This document shows, one piece after another, positions 60,856 to 64,000 of a stretch of DNA of 64,000 nucleotides; position 1 is the stretch's first letter; every line of letters begins with the position of its first letter. Below the pieces are notes generated by a model. The model worked only from the letters and a program-made list of their open reading frames with translations, was not told the origin of the DNA and did no database searches. Origin of the DNA: Terfezia claveryi (Eukaryota; Ascomycota; Pezizomycetes; Pezizales; Pezizaceae); NCBI GenBank assembly GCA_015179025.1, contig WHUX01000026.1, positions 124,001-188,000 of the forward strand, in the 5' to 3' direction. Both the position numbers and the translations under genes were made by a program.

Positions 60856-63800
60856 CTATATCTCACCAATCCGGTTCATTCGCCACAGCCTCGGCTCTTC
60901 TCGCCCCCTAAAACCTCCCCTATAACCCCCCCTCCTTCCCCCTCTCCTCCCCTGCCCCTCTCCCCTCTCCTCCGCCCCCGCCACAATCTCCAAAATCACC
61001 TCCCTTGCCTTCTCCAGCCCCTCCCTGGCCCCCCAAAGCACAATCGCTTCTCCCTCACCATTACCCGCTTTCGGAACCATAACTCTGCACCCCGTCAATT
61101 CCTTAATCTTATTAACCTCCTGCCCGTTCCTTCCCACCACAAACCTATATGTATTCTGATCTGGCAGCGTCAAGAACCCGACATGACTCTGTGTTTTCAC
61201 AAGCTCAATCTGTTTCTGCAGGAGGTCTTTGGCCATCGAGAGGGCGTCGGGGGAGGAGGAGCGGAGGTTCCATGGGATAGCACCCTCCTCAGAGTCGTCG
61301 AGGGTGGGGTTGGGAATGATTTCCCACGCGAAAGAGGTGACTTCATCGTGGTCTTGGTCAGTAATGAGTGGGAGAGTGGTATTTGTAGCCATGGGTCTTA
61401 AAATGGCTGTTGGCTTTGTAAGGAGAGGCTGATCTCCGTGATCTACGCTCACGCGGAGGTCGTTGCGGAGACGCTTGATGAAGAGCCCTCCATCTGCGAC
61501 TGCGTGGTGGAGAGCGCGGGGGACCAGGATCGTTTCCCCCTCAACTTCCTTCGTAAGCTCAATGATATGTGCCTTTGCAGTCTCCACCGCCTCAGGAGGA
61601 CCCGTGATCGTAACCCCAATTGCGGATGGCCCCGAGTTCTGTCGGGGGATGTCAATGGTAACCTTAAATTGCGCCTCTAGATCATGCCTAATCGCACCAC
61701 CGCGGCCAATGAGGCGTGCGTGTTTATCCTGAGGAACATCAACAACGACTTGAACCTGATTCCTCTTCTCCTCGACAATTTGGTTAATTGACGTAATGAT
61801 CTTCTCCACAACGGACTTACGTCCCTCAATCTTGATAACATCATCCTGGCTGTCCGTGTTTGGGAACTTAACCATCCTTGCCTGTGCCGACCGGTCCTTT
61901 GGTCCTCCTGCCTTCTCGACGATGTCCCGCAGAGTAGTACCACGAGTGCCAATGAGTGAGCGGTGGAATCTCTTGTCGACGGTGATCCGTTCAACGACTA
62001 ACTGACTCAAATTGTCAATGATCTTGCTCAAATCCTTCTTTGCGTCCAAGACGGCCTCTTTAGTTCCCTTGATCCTAATCTCGAGAATAGTATCTGGTGC
62101 AAAATCGCGGTCATTAGGGATATCGATCCTGGCCCCGGACTCCTCCCGGATTCGCCTAAACTCCTTCATATAAGTGGTGAAGAGACCCTTGATAGATTTC
62201 GCTGCAATGTTGAGTGTTGCGGTCTGCCCATGCTCAATCTCGTACTTGAGCAAGTCCTCAATCTCAATCTTTGCCTCCGCGCACCCCTTCTTGCCTCCTT
62301 TGATCATGACCTCATTCGGGGCAAGCTGTCTCGTGTTGTGAGATACCCCAGCATCACTCGCCGCATCCCCATTATCAAGATCTTCCTTCCCAGTGGACTT
62401 GGGGAAATTAATCCTAACTCCATATTTCTCCTCCAATCTCCTGACAAACTTGCCCTGGGCGCCAATAATGGCCCTGTGGTGTTCGGGAGGAACTTGGATT
62501 CGTAGGGTAGTATTATCATCCAACTGCTTGATCTGCTCGTTGAGTCTACGTCGGGCAACCTCAACGTTAATCTGGGTACCCTTGATCTCGCCCTTGCCTT
62601 CCTTAAGCTTAATATCTACGCCAAACTCATCACGGAGCTTATTGACGTTCGCGCCCTTGGTGCCGATGAGCATCGGGGAAAATTGCGCGGGGTAGTCAAA
62701 GAGGAGAGTAAATGGCTGCCCGGGGTCCTCCTTATCCTTGCATTCCTCGACCCAAGCGTTGATTCTCTTGATCGTGTTCTTGACATCCGCGGCTGGGCCC
62801 CTCACAATGATCGTAATCTCTCCCGCCTCCTCACCCTCCTCAGGTTTCATCTCCTCAGGTTTCTCGACCGGGGTGAAGTTGACAGAGACAGTACCCTGGG
62901 ATAACGCCCTGAACGTCGACCCATCAGAGATAACCTTGTGGAATTTTTCATCAATAGTCATCCTCTCAGAGACAATATTCCCCAACCCCTTCGCCTGCTC
63001 CTCAAGCAACTCCTTCACCTCCCTAAACTTCTCCTTGCACTCCTCCAACGAGACATTCTGGTCTTCAATCACAAGGAACACCTCATCCCCAAAACTGCTG
63101 TCTTCACCTATCAACACCTGAACGCCGTGCTTATCCAAAACCTGCTTCAACCCCTGTCCATGTTTCCCGATAATCGTCGGGTGGCAGAGAGGGTCAATTT
63201 TCATAACCTCAATCTTCCCAGGGGTATACCTCGCCACAAGTTCCTTGAACTGGTCTCTAGCTGCGTTCGCGGCCTCTGTCGACCGGGCGATAATATCAAT
63301 ATTAAATTTTTCCCCCAGATTCTTTGGAGTCACAAACTCCGCTTCAAGCGCAAGCTCAATAGGTTTCAACTCCCCAGTTTTAGCCCACAACCTCACCAAT
63401 GCTCTCGCGTGCGCATCTCCACCGATAGGAGAGTTTTGGTGAGCCTTCCAGAGTGGCATAGGGATGACAATGTACGAGTTAACTATGCTCATTACGGCAC
63501 TTATCCCATTCCCAATCTTCTCGCTCGGCCCCGTGACAACGATAGAATCCACACGAACATCATCCGCCGGAAGGACAGCCGAGCAACCACACTTCTCCAG
63601 CAGCTCATGGATGCCCTTCCCGCGATTGCCATAGATGAATCTATGCTTATTCTTGAGAACTTGGAGATCGAGTGTGGTGAACGTCGGAGCGAGATTTCGA
63701 ACAATCTCTTCGATGACTAACTTTGCTTCTTTTGCGGCGTTTTTCTCGCCGCGAATGATGATGGGCCCGGAGGCGGGCTGAGTTCTTTGGTACTGGTGTG

Positions 63801-64000
63801 GAAGTACTCGGGGACATCGATCTTGATACCTTTGTCCCTTTGGAGGTCATTGATGGTTTGGAAGTTGGGACCGGCGATGAATGGATAGAATTTACCAGGG
63901 ATATCATTGATGCGGATGACAGTGTGGGCGGTCTGTGTATTTGTTAACAGTTGATGAATTTTAGGATTCATGCAGGATAAAGTACCTTCTCAGCAACAAT
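60856..64000 (-). CDS. SCP160: Scp160/vigilin multi-KH RNA-binding protein (partial)
   Basis: C-terminal part of a multi-KH protein; yeast Scp160 binds polysomes at the ER and influences translation and codon-related ribosome behaviour. Exons seen: the end of one at 64000-63986 (IVAEK), a 53-bp intron 63985-63933, then 63932-60856. About eleven KH units can be counted. Good GxxG loops include IYGNRGKG, IIGKHGQG, LIGTKGAN, IIGAQGKF, LIGTRGTT, LIGRGGAI and VVGRNGQE; several others are degenerate (AGPNFQ, SDGSTF, TYMKEF, ADGGLF), as is typical of vigilins. The C-terminus is Arg/Gly-rich (GGRRGGYRGGFRGREE). A one-base frameshift at about 63783, where TTT on the plus strand appears as TT, separates FHTSTKE from QPASGPIIIRGEKN. 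In a single, otherwise perfect conserved gene this is probably an assembly error. The N-terminus lies beyond the window. Confidence 0.92.

Noticed and set aside
60784..63720. Plus-strand open frames opposite Scp160
   Set aside because: Reverse-strand shadows of the KH repeats.

Overview
This is nuclear DNA from a filamentous ascomycete (Pezizomycotina). The reasons are short introns of about 42-84 bp with GT..AG ends and CTAAC/CTGAC-type branch sites; fungal families (Ste20 PAK kinase, Scp160/vigilin, HOT-type iron alcohol dehydrogenase, an eight-cysteine CFEM-like protein, a MARVEL membrane protein, a microsomal P450); and gene-poor spacers full of microsatellites and relics. I cannot fix the genus. 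The relaxed spacing and decayed copies would suit an early-diverging, repeat-tolerant lineage, but that is inference.

Layout, left to right. 1-7.8 kb: no intact gene; a decayed lactoylglutathione lyase (glo1) lies at about 3.07-4.38 kb, followed by a degenerate tandem repeat and AT-rich DNA. 7.8-10.6 kb (-): Ste20. 10.6-14.1 kb: spacer with several copies of a short dispersed motif. 14.1-20.6 kb (+): a 20-exon gene for a nucleotidyltransferase-fold plus ankyrin-repeat protein, interrupted by about ten one-base frameshifts. 21.6-23.4 kb (-): mitochondrial hydroxyacid-oxoacid transhydrogenase. 24.6-26.3 kb (+): unrecognised protein. 28.9-30.1 kb (+): relic of a non-LTR retrotransposon with an RNase H domain. 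32.7-35.4 kb (+): BTB/POZ protein. 36.7-37.6 kb (-): histidine phosphatase. 38.5-40.1 kb (-): conserved-looking protein of unknown function with hydrophobic segments. 42.5-43.1 kb (+): small coiled-coil plus transmembrane protein. 44.2-46.0 kb (+): cytochrome P450. 47.4-48.1 kb (+): MARVEL protein. 48.9-49.6 kb (+): RING-type protein. 50.9-52.6 kb (-): DXD glycosyltransferase. 57.2-58.2 kb (-): CFEM-like surface protein. 60.9-64.0 kb (-): Scp160/vigilin, running off the right edge.

The genes form no pathway or cluster; they look like ordinary housekeeping and signalling loci with long spacers. Two things stand out. First, a 15-bp sequence (TAGTCTGGTTGGCAC, either orientation, with variants) recurs about a dozen times and only in spacers; once it forms perfect 13-bp terminal inverted repeats around a 99-bp unit, and once a 33-bp near-palindrome, as expected of a MITE-like family. 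Second, single-base frameshifts, several in short homopolymers, hit the ankyrin gene, the BTB gene and even Scp160. The likeliest cause is residual indel error in the assembly, so the ankyrin gene should not be called dead without checking reads. The glo1 relic differs: its splice sites are damaged as well.
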